This document shows positions 51,468 through 63,223 of a DNA stretch of 64,000 nucleotides, piece after piece; position 1 is the first letter of the stretch, and each line of letters opens with the position of its first letter. A program made the position numbers and the translations under genes. The notes below the pieces were generated by a model. That model was not told the DNA's origin. It made no database searches and saw only the letters and a program-made list of their open reading frames with translations. The stretch is from the NCBI RefSeq assembly GCF_008831285.2, contig NC_045138.2, positions 35,579,115 through 35,643,114 of the forward strand. Direction: 5' to 3'. The stretch is from Nymphaea colorata (Eukaryota; Streptophyta; Magnoliopsida; Nymphaeales; Nymphaeaceae).

Positions 51468-54400
51468 GTACGATACTGTTCCGCTCTGAAAATTTCTTGA
51501 ATAATCTATGTGATCTTTTACAGTTTCCTTGACGCATGCACTGGGGCGCTGGCTCCGTTTTACTTTTCGCATGCTTGCACACGCAAATATATAGCAATTG
51601 CACATGTTATGTGGGTGTATTTTGGTTGCCGAGGGGATTGGAGATTACCCGCCCACGAACCACCACGCCATCTTTAATTATTCATGTTCACACCTACATG
51701 CACAGGGACATGCCTGTTAAGTTTCTGTTATCAAAAACATGTTTTAGACATGCTTTGTTCACATAAGGTTGATGGGTTTTCGATTCGGTGATTTTGAATT
51801 GAAACATTGTGCGGTAGAATGGACCTACGAACGCTTAATTTTTTGATCCAAGGTGTTTTGAATCGACTAAATTTGAAAATATCTTTTAGCTGAATTAGTT
51901 ACTTCATCATTGTGTTTTCTTCAAGTTAGCAACTATACGTTTCCACATTTTTCTATTATTATTCTTAATCGGGGGTCGGTTTGTGTGCAGCATCTTTTTA
52001 GTTACGATTTAATTTGAATCACATTACTTTGTCATATGGCCTTGCATGCGTTCTCATTTTCTTTCGAAGACCATGGCGACATCGACTACAGTAAAGAAAC
52101 GCTATTGTCAGTTGCATTCGGAATGTTTTGAAAAGACATCTAAAAAGTGTTTTTGTGCGCTTGGTGACCGAGCAGAAGGCTTTCTAACCTCATGATACAG
52201 TCGTTCTACTTGATTTTCTGCTTCCCTTTTTTTTGTTCTTACTGAAGGCATGTCGGGGGACAGTAGCCAGTGTAACACTGATATCTTGGGGCCCTTAAAT
52301 TGCAATTCTCGAGACCCATATTTGTTGTTGTTATTGTTGTCATTTTCCTAAATCAAGCTACCCTTTTTCTGACCACCCCTCATGCACGAAGGAGCTTTGG
52401 CCTTTAGGCTCATCTGTGATGCTTGCTACATGTTTTTTATTACATACATCTCAATTGAACAACTTTAGATTAAGTTAGCTAATATTGCTAGCTAGATGTC
52501 TCTGTGACTGTGTTTTGCGTCTCTTCTGGTTCTTGGCATCGTGGATGATTTTACTGCTCAGAACAGCAGATTGGAGAAATTAAAAGGGTGTTAGCTTAAA
52601 TCACTCGAGGTATCACTAGAACGGAATTCTCCTTACTGGTTGAAGTTGTAGGTTTTCTTATGTTAGAATTCATATTGTTCCATTATGTTTGACATTGAAA
52701 CACCATCCTTAGGCGCTCTCATGTTGGATCTGGATTAGGTGCACATTCTGTTATCATGTTACAGTTAGAGGCATTATTCATCCTTGTGAAAAAAAAATGA
52801 CACGTGGGACATTGATAAAGATTTAGCAATTTGCATAGGTATGGATCAGTGTGATAGACTGGTAGTTAATGCTGTCTAAAGAGAAGTAGAATTGCTTTTA
52901 CCCTTTTATAGAATGGCTTGGTCTAAATGGTTTTTGGTGCATAGGCCATTACTTTTGCTGTCAAGGCTTGATTTATCACTGTACAGAGGCTCCAAGAAGT
53001 ACGCAATGATTGTCACCAATGCATCTGGGTTCTTCATTTTTCATTCACTATCATGGATTTTTAGGTGTTTATTGTAGCTACGGAGAAGTTAGTAATCGTT
53101 GCTGGTTTTTAATGGTTAAGGTTTCTTAATCAAATCTTTGATAATATTTTGAATACTAGTTTCTAGCAATCTTGAAATTCACTTATATTATCAAATTTTC
53201 GCACATTTGTTCATCTTCTTTTACTGCAAAATGCTATTATCTTGCACCTTTTCCATGATTCAAAGACCTGAAGATTTTAATCTTCAAAAGCAGTTGTTCT
53301 CTTGTTTTCAAATGATATTTATTTGACAATTTATTGTGCTAACATGCGATTTCTTTTTTCTATTGTATTTAGAAAACAAAGAGACTGCTTTATGAAACTG
53401 CTGCATTATATTTCTCTATTCATTTTTGCAGATGTTTCCTCGGTGCACCCGTTCCTAAAATTTTGGACAGTTGATTCTCCTCAAATTTCTGATATTGGCC
53501 CTCTTCATGAAAATGTTGCTTTTATTACTTCTGGCGAAGTGTAACCGGTGCAATGAGAGATTTGAAATTTAGTCATGTTACTTATTTATAAAAGTCCTAT
53601 GGGTTTGAACTTTTGAACTTGTTTGTGCTAGTTAAAAACCATACAGTATGGTTTTGTAATTGGAACATCTGGGTTAATGCTTTCATTTCTCCCGTTTTAA
53701 AATTTATTTTGGTTGTCTATTATTGCGATCTGAGATTTGTTAACTATTGCTATCTTAGGGTTAATATTCGTAAGGCAAGTGGCTTTTTCCACTCGATACT
53801 GTCTTTAGCTTTATGGGTTATCATTTAGAGTACAAATTTTTTTGCATGTGGCTGTTCCTTACATTGATATTTTCTGTGGAGCTAAATTATCAGGAAAATT
53901 TATGTCTTCCTTTGGTGCCTGATCTTGTGCACCTTCCCCCTCCTCTCCTCCCCACTGCCACCTCTTCTCTCTCTCTTTGAAGTAAGTTGTTGGTAGGTTA
54001 TCTATTATAGTTATATATGAAGGGACCACTATGCATCATCGGTGCTGCATGTGGTTGATCGTGTGTGGCTATTGATGAAGTAGCTTGATTATCTTGTCTG
54101 TATTGCAGGTTATTTCTTTGGAGACTTTCAACTAATCCGTTTCTTAACAGTATCATTTTCTAAAGCAGCCCCATATTAAATTGAAATTTTACCTAACAGT
54201 CAACATCTCTCCTACGAAAATTCACAAATCACAACTTTTTTTTGTTTCTTTTTTGCAGTTTTTTCTATTGAGTATTTTCACGCGTAGTAGTTTCTTTTTG
54301 TCCGTTTTTCTGCAGATCTGTACCCTTCGCAGACTTCTGCGTCGGTTACATTTTATCAGAGTAATTGTTTTTGCTGGAAAATTAATGTGTCGGGCACATG

Positions 54401-57074
54401 TGGACTTCAAACCACCAAGATTTTTTGTGTTCTATTCTATATGTGTGGTCGCCCGAAGTTTTTGTTGCTGATTGGGAATAAATAGACTAGCCACTGCAAG
54501 AAATTATTATTTTTTCTCTTAACGATCTCCCCTATGCTGAACACGGATTTTGGTGATATGAAATTAGTGGTTCTTTCATATACTTCCATGAATTCTAAGC
54601 ATGGTTTGTCCCTCAAGCTCTGAGGAGGATTCTTTGGATGCCTTAAAAATCAGTTAGTCTTTGCAGCCAATTTCATATCGAGCAGCCCAAAAAATGTGCT
54701 AATGTTGATATTTTGGATTGTTTTCAAAGATACATAAAAATATATGGTAGACAAGTCATGGTACTCAAATTGATGGTTCTATCCTCCTTGTTCGGAGTAA
54801 AGTATGCAGTTTTTCACCCCGGCTATGTTGTTTGACGGGATTTTTGCTTTTATTTTATTGCCTTCTGAGCTTTTTCTCACACCTAACCTTCTGAACTTCA
54901 TCTCACACCCAACACACTACAGAATTTTGGTTAAACGTCAGTGATAAGCGTGCATTTTCCGTTGGGATTCGTTGTTGCATCACTGCAGTTTTTGCGAAGG
55001 ATTTTCGAAAGATAGAAAGAAAAACGATCTTTTGAGGCTTTTATTATTCACTTTACAAATTATAGACTAGGTTAGCCGGTGAGTTCCTTCTCGCGCGGTT
55101 CTTAACTTTGGGGCTTTGGTAGGGGATTTGGAACATTTTATTGGACTTTGTCTGCTTCCCTGTAGCTTCATCGACTGCTAGCTCAAGACATCGGAACTTT
55201 TTGGATGGAGAAAGGTATGCTATATAACTCTGCTTCTCATGTGAAAACGGTGAGACAGCAACTCACTTCTAAGCCACCTTTGTTTTTGTTGCTACTAGTA
55301 TTTGCTGGATATAAATATTGGATTTTTTAGCATATGAATGCTGGCGTAGGTTGTTGATATTTTCTATTGGATTTATAGTTTTAAGCTGTCTTATATTTGC
55401 ATAGGAAGAAAGCCCGAGTGACGTTTTCAACGCTCTATGCCTCTATCTCATCCATTCTGGATTTTCTATAAAGGATCTACTTTACTGTCAAAACGCCTGG
55501 GCCACTTTTGTCTAAGGAACGACAAAAATGACCTTTGACAGTGTAGGATAGATAGGCTAGAAATTCGGTCCATTTGGCGTACGTATTATCGGTTCTACTC
55601 TGACTTATAGCGTTATGTATTTGAAGGGTGATACCGATACGTGTATCAAATTGGTATTTACCAATTTTCCTCCTCTTGGTTATTTTTAGTATGATTATTT
55701 TCGCCGGGGAAGTCAGATTCTCAATTTTCAGTCGAGAGCGTTTGTGGAGGTGGTGCTGTCTTTGTTTTCAGAATTTTCTAGAAAGCGCCTCAACTTTGAA
55801 GTAAACGACCATAACAGTCGGTTGGTGCCCTGATTTTTAACACGAAGGACGGTTAGCTGAAAAATTTCGCCGACTTAATCGCCGGATTTTTGTTAATATT
55901 TTCTGCCTTTCTTGTGTCTTGCTGCCGTATAAGAAGAATGCTCTGTCAAAATGGGTAAGGTGTTGGGGGTATTAATTTTCCATTTAACCGTTAAACTCCT
56001 GTCCAATATTGGTGGCCGCCAGGGATTTATTCTCCTCGTCAGCCTTTCTCCTCGTCAGCCTCGGCCTCATCATAGGTCATTGCAATTTCATTTCAACTGC
56101 AGAGGGGAATTAGGCAAGTCGTTCCGCGTTCGTCCGTCGGTTGTCCGGTGAATTTATTTAGCTCTTGTTGACATTCTTTTTGTCTATACTGTACCTAGTT
56201 TGAGGAAATTATAACCTTATTACTTATGTGTGCGTGGGGCGACATTGTCCTGTCGAAATCCTCTTTCTGTTTGTAGGTTATCTGATTAATGAGGGGTTCG
56301 TTATTCTGCAATTTTGACTTGAAGTATCGAATTAGAATGGTGAGGAGCTAATGATGGACTTTTTTTCCGTATGACGTGATGGTGTGAGGATGTGATAGGT
56401 GATGGGAATGGAGGGGTGTTGCAAGGTCATTTTGACACACTTGCCCAGGCCTTGAAGTTTGCGTCTCCGTGGATCTGTTGTCACATCACAAGTCTGCCTG
56501 TATCTTAACAAGTATGAGAATGATTCTTATGGTTCCTTGAAAGTTCGAATTGAGTCCGAAATTATTTTGGTGAGAGATTTAAGTTTGTAAACTGAGGCTT
56601 CCGGAACTGGTTGAGCACTTCTCGTCAAACTACCAAATCCTTAAATGCTTCAGGTGAAAGAAGATGAAGCTTGTTAGAGGTTCGAACCTTCATAGGCTGT
56701 TTGAAGCGCCGTTATCTCTGTTTGTGGGCATCTAAACCACGTTAAAGCGTTTTGTGTTAAATCCTGTCCGTTAATCCTCTTTCTGATTGGCCTTGACGGT
56801 GTTGAATAGTATCCATGGGGTTATATTGCTGCCTGTGGAAGCATTAAGTATTGCATGAAAATGTAAAGGGTACCCTTGAGTCACCTTTCATTTTAATATT
56901 CGTGCGTTAATGTGTGCCATCTCTTGCGGCTTTCTTACAGTTTTGGTTGGATCGATTGGCAATCGTCGTGTTACTGCTATGTGGCTTGCTGTCATGCTGA
57001 TCGACGCTTGCGTTAAATCGTGTGGCTTCGTTGTTGCAAAACGTGATAACAATTGACTTTGGCGGTTTTGGGTG

Positions 57075-57078
<4 letters not shown>

Positions 57079-57113
<35 letters not shown>
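57079..57113. repeat. (TC)17 microsatellite
   Basis: Uninterrupted TC repeat about 1.6 kb upstream of the second UBA2 gene. It could be a GAGA-type element or simply a variable microsatellite. Confidence 0.9.
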
Positions 57114-57115
<2 letters not shown>

Positions 57116-58633
57116 TGTTGACCTGCAAGGAACGGTAGTCTGGTCTTTGTTGGTTTTATATTAAAAGGGTTAAGCGCCACTTAATTTTCCTTTTTTTATT
57201 TTCTGGATATGATGTCGCCGTTTCGCCTGGACGGCCTTATTTGTTTTGCTTTAAGTAATTCAGCGTAATCTCGACCCGTCTCGCTCGTTATCTTTCTTGC
57301 TGGGAGTGATGAATTATCGATCAATAGTTTCCATCTAATTTACCAATTGGGGTGTTTCATCCTAACTGATTATCCTGTTTGGCTCATATCCGTTGATATG
57401 TGTTATTAATTGGAACACGTCCCGATCGTCTTAATCGTTTTGCAAAGGAGAGATGTCGATGGCTTGTTTTGGTTCTGAGTCTGGTCAAGGAATGAAGTCT
57501 CTGGTGATGTTAGATCTGCTTGAAAATGATACTAAGTGGACGAGGGTTTCCAAGAGTGCTTCTCAAACGGAAGAGACGGCGACCATCCGCGTTATAATTG
57601 GTTTATTGTTAAAAAAATGGCATACTAGCTGCTTAGATTGCTTGATATGACTTTAGGTAGGTGATGTTGCGGAAAGCAATTTCTGACTGATAACATAAAA
57701 GGGAAATTACGAGGCGTACATGCGCTGTGCTTCATGAGATGAAGGCATGAAGCATTTCATAAGTCAGTCTTCGATGCGCACATATATAATATTGTCGTAA
57801 TATTATGTGCTGATGTCTATTTGGTTGTCAAAAATTCATCTCTAAATGCGTCATCAATTGTGTTAAAAACACAAGTGTTACACCATTATACATTGTTGTT
57901 AATGTTTATGTGACGACTATGTTTGTGTGATAGATTTTTAACTTTTCATCAGCGATCATATGTGGTTCATGGTATTGTACACGTAGTGAGTCGGGACGGT
58001 GGGAGAAATATGACCGAACCAATGTTGTTTGCGTCTTCAATTTCAAGTGAAATTTTGGGTTGTTGCTGAAGGCCATTGAGTCTTTACGAAGCGTCTTAAA
58101 GGGTCTGTTCGTGCTGTCATCGGGGCGGGCTGTCCGGAAACGAGTGCCATGGACATCGCATCGCATCACGTCCGCTTGTGTCGGGCAATGCATTCCTAGG
58201 GGCGATGAAAACATAACGACGAGGTCACGAGAGTCGAGACCCCGTAAGGCCGAACCAATATGAATCAGTCTAAACGACTCCACGTTGGTCGAGCCATGAA
58301 TAAAGATATTATTAATTTGTTAATACAAAAATTAAACTTATAAATGGTTCTTAACCCTCTGCTAATGATCCCTAGAAAGCAGTTTATTATTGCATGAAAC
58401 GGGAGGTGCTTAGATTGGAGACTCGATTCAAAATGTCATTTAGAGCGACCCTAGTATTACCACAAATCAATTAGTAACACTAAACCGGTCCTTTTGGGTG
58501 AACCAATATGCTGATATGCTATTCAGACTTGAAGATCTGAGCAAATACCTGGGTGTAGTTTTACGGTATGAGTTCTAGGACGGATGTGGTATGATCGTGT
58601 TACGCTAAATACCCGTATCCGACGTTTGCCGTA

Positions 58634-58642
58634 AAACCCTAG
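58634..58642 (+). promoter_or_regulatory. Telo-box motif before the second UBA2 gene
   Basis: AAACCCTAG, 73 bp upstream of the start codon, at nearly the same distance as the motif before the first UBA2 gene. This suggests that the promoter was duplicated with the coding region. Confidence 0.45.
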
Positions 58643-58714
58643 GTTCTGCCCCCACTTTTCTCCTCCTCTTGCTTTTCCTCGGTTCTTTCTGTTCTGTACC
58701 GGCGAGCGGCATCG

Positions 58715-60196
58715 ATGGCGAAGAAGCGAAAGGCTCCTCCAAAGGTTGAACCTCCTCCACCGGAAGAGTCCTCTTCCTCAGAGGAAGAAGAGGAGGAGGA
58801 GGAGGAGGAGGTGGAGGAAGTAGAAGAAGAAGAAGTAGAAGTAGAAGAAGAAGCAGAGGAGGAGGAGGAGGAGGAGGAGGAGGAGGAGGAAGAAGAAGAA
58901 GAAGAAGAAGAAGAAGCAGAGGAAGAAGAAGAAGAGAAAGAGAAAAAAGAACGTGCAAAAGAGGAAGAAGAGGGACGGGAAGAAGACGAAAGCGATGGAG
59001 AGGAGGAGGAGGAGCAAGATGCGGCAGCCTCGAACTCAGGGAAGAAGAATAAAAGAAACAAGCGAAAGGATCTGGTGAGAAAGCTTCTGGAGCCCTTCGG
59101 GAAGGACCAGCTGGTGGACATCCTGATGCAGGCATGTGCGAAGAACCCTAAGATCGTCGACCGCATCAACTCCGTTGCTGACACGGACCCTTCCCAGCGG
59201 AAGATCTTCATCCACGGTCTTGGCTGGGACGCCACCACCGAGCAGGTTCTCTCCGTCTTCAAGAAATTCGGCCCCATCGAGGAGTGCAAACTCGTTACGG
59301 ACCGGGCCACCGGCCGATCCAAGGGCTATGCTTTCCTCATCTACAAGCACCGCGCCGGCGCACAGAAGGCGCTGAAGCAGCCGCAGAAGAAGGTGGGCTC
59401 GCGAATGACCGCATGCCAGCTTGCCTCCGACGGCCCGGTGCCCTCGCAACCTGTGTTCGATGCTTCCGACCGGAAGGTTTTCGTGAGTAATGTGCCGCCG
59501 GAGGTGAACGTCGACAAGCTTCGTATTCTGTTCCAGAAATTTGGAGAGCTTGAGGAAGGGCCGCTGGGGCTGGATCGAGTTACCGGGAGGCCGAGGGGAT
59601 TCGCAATCTTCATCTACAAGACTGTCGATGGCGCAAGGAGGGCGCTGGAGGAGCCGTACAAGCTTCTGGAAGGACACCAGCTTCATTGTCAGAAGGCCGT
59701 TGACGGTTTCAAGCCAGGCGCCGCCAAGGCTGCAACCACACCGCAGGCGGTTGTGCCGATGGTGGGAGCTGCGACGGCTTTGCCACCGAACGACCTCGCT
59801 CTCACTCACACAGGCGGTTCTCTTTTGGGGTTGCCAAATTCCTTGGGTCAAGGGGTTGGTCAGAACATGAATCCGATGCTGACAGGCGCAAGTGCTGCAG
59901 GACTCGGGATTTCTCCGGTGATGAATACTGTGAATCCAACTGGCATCTCTCCTCGGGTCAACCCGGCACTGCCGACTTCGGTTGCGACCGGTGGATCCGC
60001 ATTGGGCGGGCTTTACGGAGCCCAGGCATCGGTTAACAACGCGAGCCCTAATATCATGAGTAGTTATGGTTCGCAAGCAGCTTTTCAGGGGCTCGGTCCT
60101 TACCAGGGTGCTAGTCAGATAGGTCAATCGGCAGCAACTAGGACACAACCTGGTGTGGGATCGTTGGGTGGCTTTTCATCATACCTGGGGCGTTAG
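58715..60196 (+). CDS. UBP1-associated protein 2 (UBA2)-like RNA-binding protein, copy 2, with long poly-Glu tract
   Basis: Intronless coding region of 493 residues, paralogous to the gene at 50139 and on the same strand. It starts MAKKRKAPPK. Residues 18-101 are almost wholly acidic, broken by a few Val, Ala and Lys, against roughly 30 acidic positions in the same region of copy 1. A basic patch (KKNKRNKRKD) and the family motif LLEPFGKDQLVDIL follow. RRM1 is at about 162-237 (RNP2 KIFIHGL, RNP1 RSKGYAFLIY) and RRM2 at about 253-327 (RNP2 KVFVSNV, RNP1 RPRGFAIFIY). The Gly/Ala/Asn-rich tail ends GGFSSYLGR. The RRM aromatics are intact, so RNA binding is expected. The GAG/GAA codon run is a coding microsatellite and probably variable in length. 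As in copy 1, the TAG stop is followed by GTAC. Confidence 0.95.
   Translation: MAKKRKAPPKVEPPPPEESSSSEEEEEEEEEEVEEVEEEEVEVEEEAEEEEEEEEEEEEEEEEEEEEAEEEEEEKEKKERAKEEEEGREEDESDGEEEEEQDAAASNSGKKNKRNKRKDLVRKLLEPFGKDQLVDILMQACAKNPKIVDRINSVADTDPSQRKIFIHGLGWDATTEQVLSVFKKFGPIEECKLVTDRATGRSKGYAFLIYKHRAGAQKALKQPQKKVGSRMTACQLASDGPVPSQPVFDASDRKVFVSNVPPEVNVDKLRILFQKFGELEEGPLGLDRVTGRPRGFAIFIYKTVDGARRALEEPYKLLEGHQLHCQKAVDGFKPGAAKAATTPQAVVPMVGAATALPPNDLALTHTGGSLLGLPNSLGQGVGQNMNPMLTGASAAGLGISPVMNTVNPTGISPRVNPALPTSVATGGSALGGLYGAQASVNNASPNIMSSYGSQAAFQGLGPYQGASQIGQSAATRTQPGVGSLGGFSSYLGR
58780..58945 (+). repeat. Coding GAG/GAA trinucleotide tract
   Basis: About 165 nt of mostly GAG and GAA codons with scattered GTA/GTG/GCA, inside the second UBA2 gene. 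The mixed codons show it is an old tract, but pure (GAG)n and (GAA)n sub-runs remain that could slip. Confidence 0.95.
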
Positions 60197-61565
60197 GTAC
60201 TGTTGCAGTGTTTTCCCTTCCTGTAGTTTGATGATATATGGTTATTCTTCTTTTGCTCATGGTACTGAGTATCTTTCACAGTTTGAGCTATGTTGGAAAG
60301 TATTTTTCATTATGACAGTTTATCATCTTTTAAAAAGCTTTCCCTTGTCGTGTGAGATCCGCTTCTATCTGTTTATTTGACAATAGCAAAACTAAGAGCA
60401 GTTTGCTCCATTTAACTGTTGATGGCGAGAAATATTACTACTTATATTTGTTTGCAGATTAGTTTTGATGTCTCCTGTCTTAAGCAGTTGTCCCTTTTTA
60501 TATTTTTGGTTGGTTGATTCGGCCAAAAACTGTTGTAACTTGTTGCTCTCATCGTTACTAATGTGCAACTGTCTAGTAATTTCTAGCTAGGGCCTTTTCA
60601 TCTATTTCTTAATTGAAATTTGTGGTTTATAAATCTTTCCTTGCATTTTTCTTTCTCGGGAAAGGTTTGCTTGAACGTAGATCACATTATCCTGTCCGTG
60701 GATGCTGGCTAGCGATGTGTTCAGTGGCAAACATCTGCCAAGAAAGTTTTGAAGCCTATTTAACGAAATGAGCTGCATTTGTGTCATTTGAGGAAAATGG
60801 TGGCTAAGTGTTGCCATGATACCCATGAAACGTTGTTTGTTTCCACATCCTCACTAGGTATCAAATCTGTTGTTGAAACATATTCTGATTTAATTCATAG
60901 ATAGAGATAGAAGGTTGATTTTCTGAATCACACCAGCATGAGGTAGGCAATCTATTATTTAGTTTGATTCTGATTTGATGAATAGATGGGGATAGAAGGT
61001 CGATTTTGCTGTTCTGATTGATGACCTATTTGGAATAGGTATATATATGGGCCAGATTTTGTTTGAGTGGCTGTGCGAATTAAAAGGTTTTTCATTAATC
61101 AGCCTAGTATGAAAATTAGGAAGACATTGATTTGCTCCATTACTGAAATATGAGAAAACTGTCACTCATTTAGAAGAAAATCACAAGCTTGTGGAGGAAC
61201 TTAATGAATACAAAATTCTTTAATTGTGAAGGAAGGGAAGAGATCATGCACTTGCTTTAAAGTCTTCTTTCAAAACAAGGGAAGAGATGTAATGCTAGCT
61301 TGAGATGTCTGTGACTCTGTAGACATTTTAGACCGATGAATGGCACATTGATTTCATTGTACCATTTTTTCCACTGTTCTGAATGTTAAACTGAAGGTTA
61401 TTCTTAATAATCATTATCAGTGAGATCTTTCTGTAACTTTCCTAGCATATGAGAGGAAGCGAGAGATGGAGTTAAGGTTTAGAGGTTAAACCGTTAAAAG
61501 TGACAAGTGAAAAAAGGATCGGGAATATTGGTGGCTCTAGCCTGAGGATTTTTTATTTCATCGGC

Positions 61566-61591
<26 letters not shown>
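61566..61591. repeat. (AT)n microsatellite
   Basis: Thirteen AT units, about 140 bp outside the candidate inverted-repeat element. Confidence 0.9.
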
Positions 61592-61597
<6 letters not shown>

Positions 61598-61727
61598 TTT
61601 TGTTATTGTGTTAACTTTTGCTTTAATTACTTTTTGTTGTGAACTTTTTGATTAATACATAAAACTGTTACTCTATTTTATATATCTGTTGTTAGTCTTC
61701 CAACAGCCGTTATTACTTGCTTGCTAT

Positions 61728-62236
61728 GTCACACGGCTACGGGTACACGGCAATTTTATATTTTAAAAAATTAAAAATGGTAATAAAATAAAATAAAAAA
61801 AACAGATGCACATAGCATTGAAAAAGAGGAGAGGATCAAGATCGACAGATTAACCATCCAATCTTCAAACGAAAACATCCCCAAATCGGCAAATGCAAAA
61901 AAAAAAACCCCAAATGAAGCATGAAACCCTAACTTCTAATATCGAAAAGAAAAAAAAACACTTACCTGTCTGTCGTCGGCTGCCGCCGGACCGTGGATCG
62001 CTGGACCTCGTTGCCGTCGCCCGCCATTGCTGAACTCTGCTGTCGCCGGTTACAAGTCGTCGAGCGTAAAGGTCGAGCGTGAAAGCATAAAGAAGTCGAG
62101 GGTTAAAAAGAATATCGGGTTAGGAAAGTGGTTCGGATCGGGTCTGACCCAGACCCAATCCAAAACGTATCTTGCCGTGTCCAAGTGTCGGAGTGTCGAC
62201 GTTGGTATGCGGCCCATTTTGCCGTGTCCGTGTGTC
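61728..62236. mobile_element. Candidate non-autonomous DNA transposon (about 0.5 kb, inverted ends)
   Basis: The left end reads GTCACACGGCTACGGGTACA and continues CGGCAA. The reverse complement of the right end reads GACACACGGACACGGCAA. They match over most positions with a few extra bases on the left. The flanks TTGCTTGCTA and TTAGCTTGCT resemble each other and could be a worn 9-10-bp target duplication, as for Mutator-like elements. The interior is GC-richer than its surroundings and codes for nothing recognisable. It contains AAACCCTAA at 61924. The assignment rests on eye alignment. Confidence 0.35.
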
Positions 62237-62481
62237 TTAGCTTGCTGGTTGCTGCTTGCTATCACTTGACTGTGTTCCTTCCTCTAAATTTTTTTATGCA
62301 AAAATGATTCTTTTGTGGACAAATCTTTCAAAAAGATATATAATGTGACTGAATTGCATCTTTAGATCTTTGGTTTTCTAATACAATTTTTTCACTAATA
62401 TCCAATTGGTCAATGTGATATTAGCTACAATTGTGCAGCACTTGAAAGTTGCAGCCACCAACAGTTGAACAATCATTAGGG

Positions 62482-63223
62482 TCACAGGTGCAGCACTTGA
62501 AAGTCGCTGTCACCGCAGCTGGGGTTAAAATGCATTCTTCTAATGCAGGAGATTTGGGAAAATTGTTGGTGTATTAGACAGAAGTAATTGTGATTGATTG
62601 TTGCACTGAGTACTGTTTTTTCAAATGAAATGTGTCTTTCATCCCTTGTGCACTGCTCCAACATGGCTATGAAAGCCAATTGATCTGCAAAGATTGCTGT
62701 GTGAGTTTCTGAAGAAATTTGTACAAAACTAAGCCACTTCTCTTTTAAGTGTATCTGCATCATGGGTGCCCTGCTTTTTCTTCAAATGTGATTTTCTTAA
62801 TGTCCCATCTGTCTTTTTTGTTTTTTGTTTCTTCCTCAGCATTGTTTGGACATTTGCTTCATCCTTCAAGGTGTTGAATAAAACGTGTTTTGTTGAGAGG
62901 CTATCCTGAGTGTCCATCAGATCCTTGTACTCTGTCAACTCTTCCTCTTCTTTTGCTTTGTTAGTTTTTTTGATACACAGAGCCTTCAAGTGCCCGAGTA
63001 TGATCATCCTGTTCTTGTCGGTCTCTATTCTGAATTGGACTCTCAAATATGCTGGTTTCTTCTTCATGGCCATGTGGCTATCTTCCAAGTGCATGCACAG
63101 AGCATTTATCTGTTGATGAAGAGTTTTGAGAGTTGGTGGGTGGTTAAACGTTTTGGAATCTACAATTGCGGTTTGGGTCAGTGCAGGATCTGTTATAGCC
63201 AAAAGTTGCAAACTCATGCACAA
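62482..63223 (-). pseudogene. Possible broken coding remnant, unrecognised
   Basis: Two minus-strand open frames overlap by a few codons in different frames (62729-63223, then 62482-62763). The first is Lys/Glu-rich and helical (KTNKAKEEEELTEYKDLMDT); the second continues with HLKEKWLSFVQISSETHTAI. The change of frame where they overlap suggests a frameshifted relic of one gene or retrocopy. I recognise neither part, and AT-rich noise could give the same picture. Confidence 0.22.

Larger units (their letters stand above)
51468..58714. other. 7.2-kb region between the UBA2 paralogues
   Basis: No confident coding exon. Part may be spliced 3' UTR of the first UBA2 gene, since UBA2 transcripts in Arabidopsis are alternatively spliced. 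It contains a (TC)17 run at 57079-57113. A GC-richer block at 57900-58280 has an unrecognised minus-strand open frame, and an unrecognised 65-codon plus-strand frame starts at 57453. The last ~150 bp are the promoter of the second copy. Confidence 0.5.

Noticed and set aside
56670-56710. GGTTCGAACCT, tRNA B-box-like
   Set aside because: No matching A-box, acceptor stem or cloverleaf around it.
57906-58283. 125-codon minus-strand open frame in a GC-richer block
   Set aside because: It looks somewhat protein-like but I found no family, no partner exon and no transposon ends.
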